Source: Prorocentrum cordatum (lineage: Eukaryota; Sar; Dinophyceae; Prorocentrales; Prorocentraceae). From it: a stretch of DNA of 64,000 bases. The notes beneath the pieces are model-generated. The model did not search any database, had not been told where the DNA came from, and saw only the letters and a list, made by a program, of their open reading frames with translations. The number at the start of each line of letters is the position of its first letter. Positions within the stretch are counted from its first letter, which is position 1. The translations under genes and the position numbers were made by a program. Below, in pieces: positions 63,314 through 64,000 of this stretch. The stretch covers positions 157,959 through 221,958 of the forward strand of contig CAUYUJ010014204.1 in the NCBI GenBank assembly GCA_963575745.1, in the 5' to 3' direction.

Positions 63314-64000
63314 TTTTCGCAGGCGCAGCAGTGTCAGCATAATTCGCAACACGCTGCATGCACTGCATTGTATTATGATATACAGGTAAGCGGGTTGCGT
63401 TCTCGCTAGCCTACATGCATTGTGAGTGAGTGTCCGAGTGCGCCTTGGAAAAAGCAAGCAGGGGGGGTGAGTCGAGCGACTTCGCAAGGAGGTGCTAAAG
63501 GGTAGCCACATGGTGGCAGCCCTGCTACAACTCGCAGACTGTACATCTTACCCCTCCTGCCGCTAGTTGTGCGAACTCATGGTAGCCAGCTTGCTGGCAA
63601 CCATGCCCCTACTGCTACTCATGGTAGCCAGCTTGCTGGCAGCCATGGTGCATCGATTGCTCCCCCTCCCCCCCTCCTCCTCCAGATATGGACGACGATG
63701 CAAATGACGAGTGCGACACGACGATGATACTGGTAGTGGTGGCGAGTTTGGTACAGATCAGTGCGTAGTAGTGGGGCCGAAATGTGTTATGGTCTCGTGG
63801 TTGTGTTGAGCGTTTTTGGGTATGTCTAGGGGGCTGCCGCTGTGTCACAACACGAGATTTGTGATGGGGGTGCGCTCTAAACAGCTGTGAGTGCATGGTG
63901 AATCTGCTCTGTCTGTGGGGGCAGTCTCCCATAAGAAGTACATAGCTGTTCTGGCTCTGCCTGAGGGGATGCATTTTTTTCCTGCGCCTGAGCTTCCTGG
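63314..64000. other. No supported gene
   Basis: Apart from the two hairpins at 63,578-63,647 and a CTCC tract at 63,660, nothing is recognisable. Confidence 0.5.
63578..63647. repeat. Two CATGGTAGCCAGC hairpins
   Basis: Each is CATGGTAGCCAGC, TT, then GCTGGC(A/A or A/G)CCATG (63,578-63,605 and 63,620-63,647), a 13-bp stem with one mismatch. The core GCCAGCTTGCTGGC also occurs at 59,440. Confidence 0.9.

Overview
The window reads as nuclear DNA of a dinoflagellate. The evidence is internal. Several genes carry a recognisable copy of the dinoflagellate trans-spliced leader (core TAGCCATTTTGGCTCAAG) just upstream of the start codon. There are plant/dinoflagellate-type CCCTAAA telomere-like repeats, GC-rich third codon positions, non-canonical introns bounded by direct repeats, and a very large load of minisatellite and microsatellite DNA. 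The species cannot be fixed from this sequence; a Prorocentrum-, Polarella- or Symbiodiniaceae-like genome would fit.

Layout. 1-4.7 kb: repeats only, including telomere-like blocks. 4.8-5.5 kb: a frameshifted retrogene for a small Cys-rich membrane protein, with a spliced-leader relic (minus strand). 6.3-14.0 kb: one decayed Helitron transposon (minus strand), carrying an HUH Rep domain and a PIF1-type helicase broken by a stop codon, frameshifts and a 0.7-kb interruption. 14.3-22.7 kb: minisatellites and microsatellites, with at most one small coding fragment. 22,804-34,565: a DNA transposon ('element 1', 11.8 kb, 21-bp perfect terminal inverted repeats, TA duplication) with five minus-strand genes. 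34.8-40.6 kb: satellite arrays, with an 807-bp piggyBac-like TTAA insertion. 40,573-49,901: a second transposon ('element 2', 9.3 kb, 44-bp perfect terminal inverted repeats, CA duplication) with four intron-bearing plus-strand genes, inserted inside a GAGAACCC array that resumes at 49.9-51.6 kb. 53.2-63.3 kb: four plus-strand genes: a retroelement-type CPPC protein, a six-exon transposase-like protein (DUF7869-like), a GIY-YIG-like protein with a spliced-leader relic, and an unknown protein with an internal duplication. 63.3-64 kb: no gene.

How it fits together. Elements 1 and 2 are unrelated at their ends, but both encode a DDE-type transposase with the same motif order (D, D plus CxxC, DW(L/M)H, E). 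Both also carry accessory genes in the same relative order (SF-module protein, then a helical protein, then the transposase). This suggests a multi-gene family of dinoflagellate transposons that I cannot assign to a named family. All five genes of element 1 have a spliced-leader-like sequence immediately 5' of the start. Element 2 carries about 30 copies of a CCCCT(N4-9)AGGGG mini stem-loop, in non-coding DNA only. Apart from these, most long open frames in the window are artefacts of repeats.
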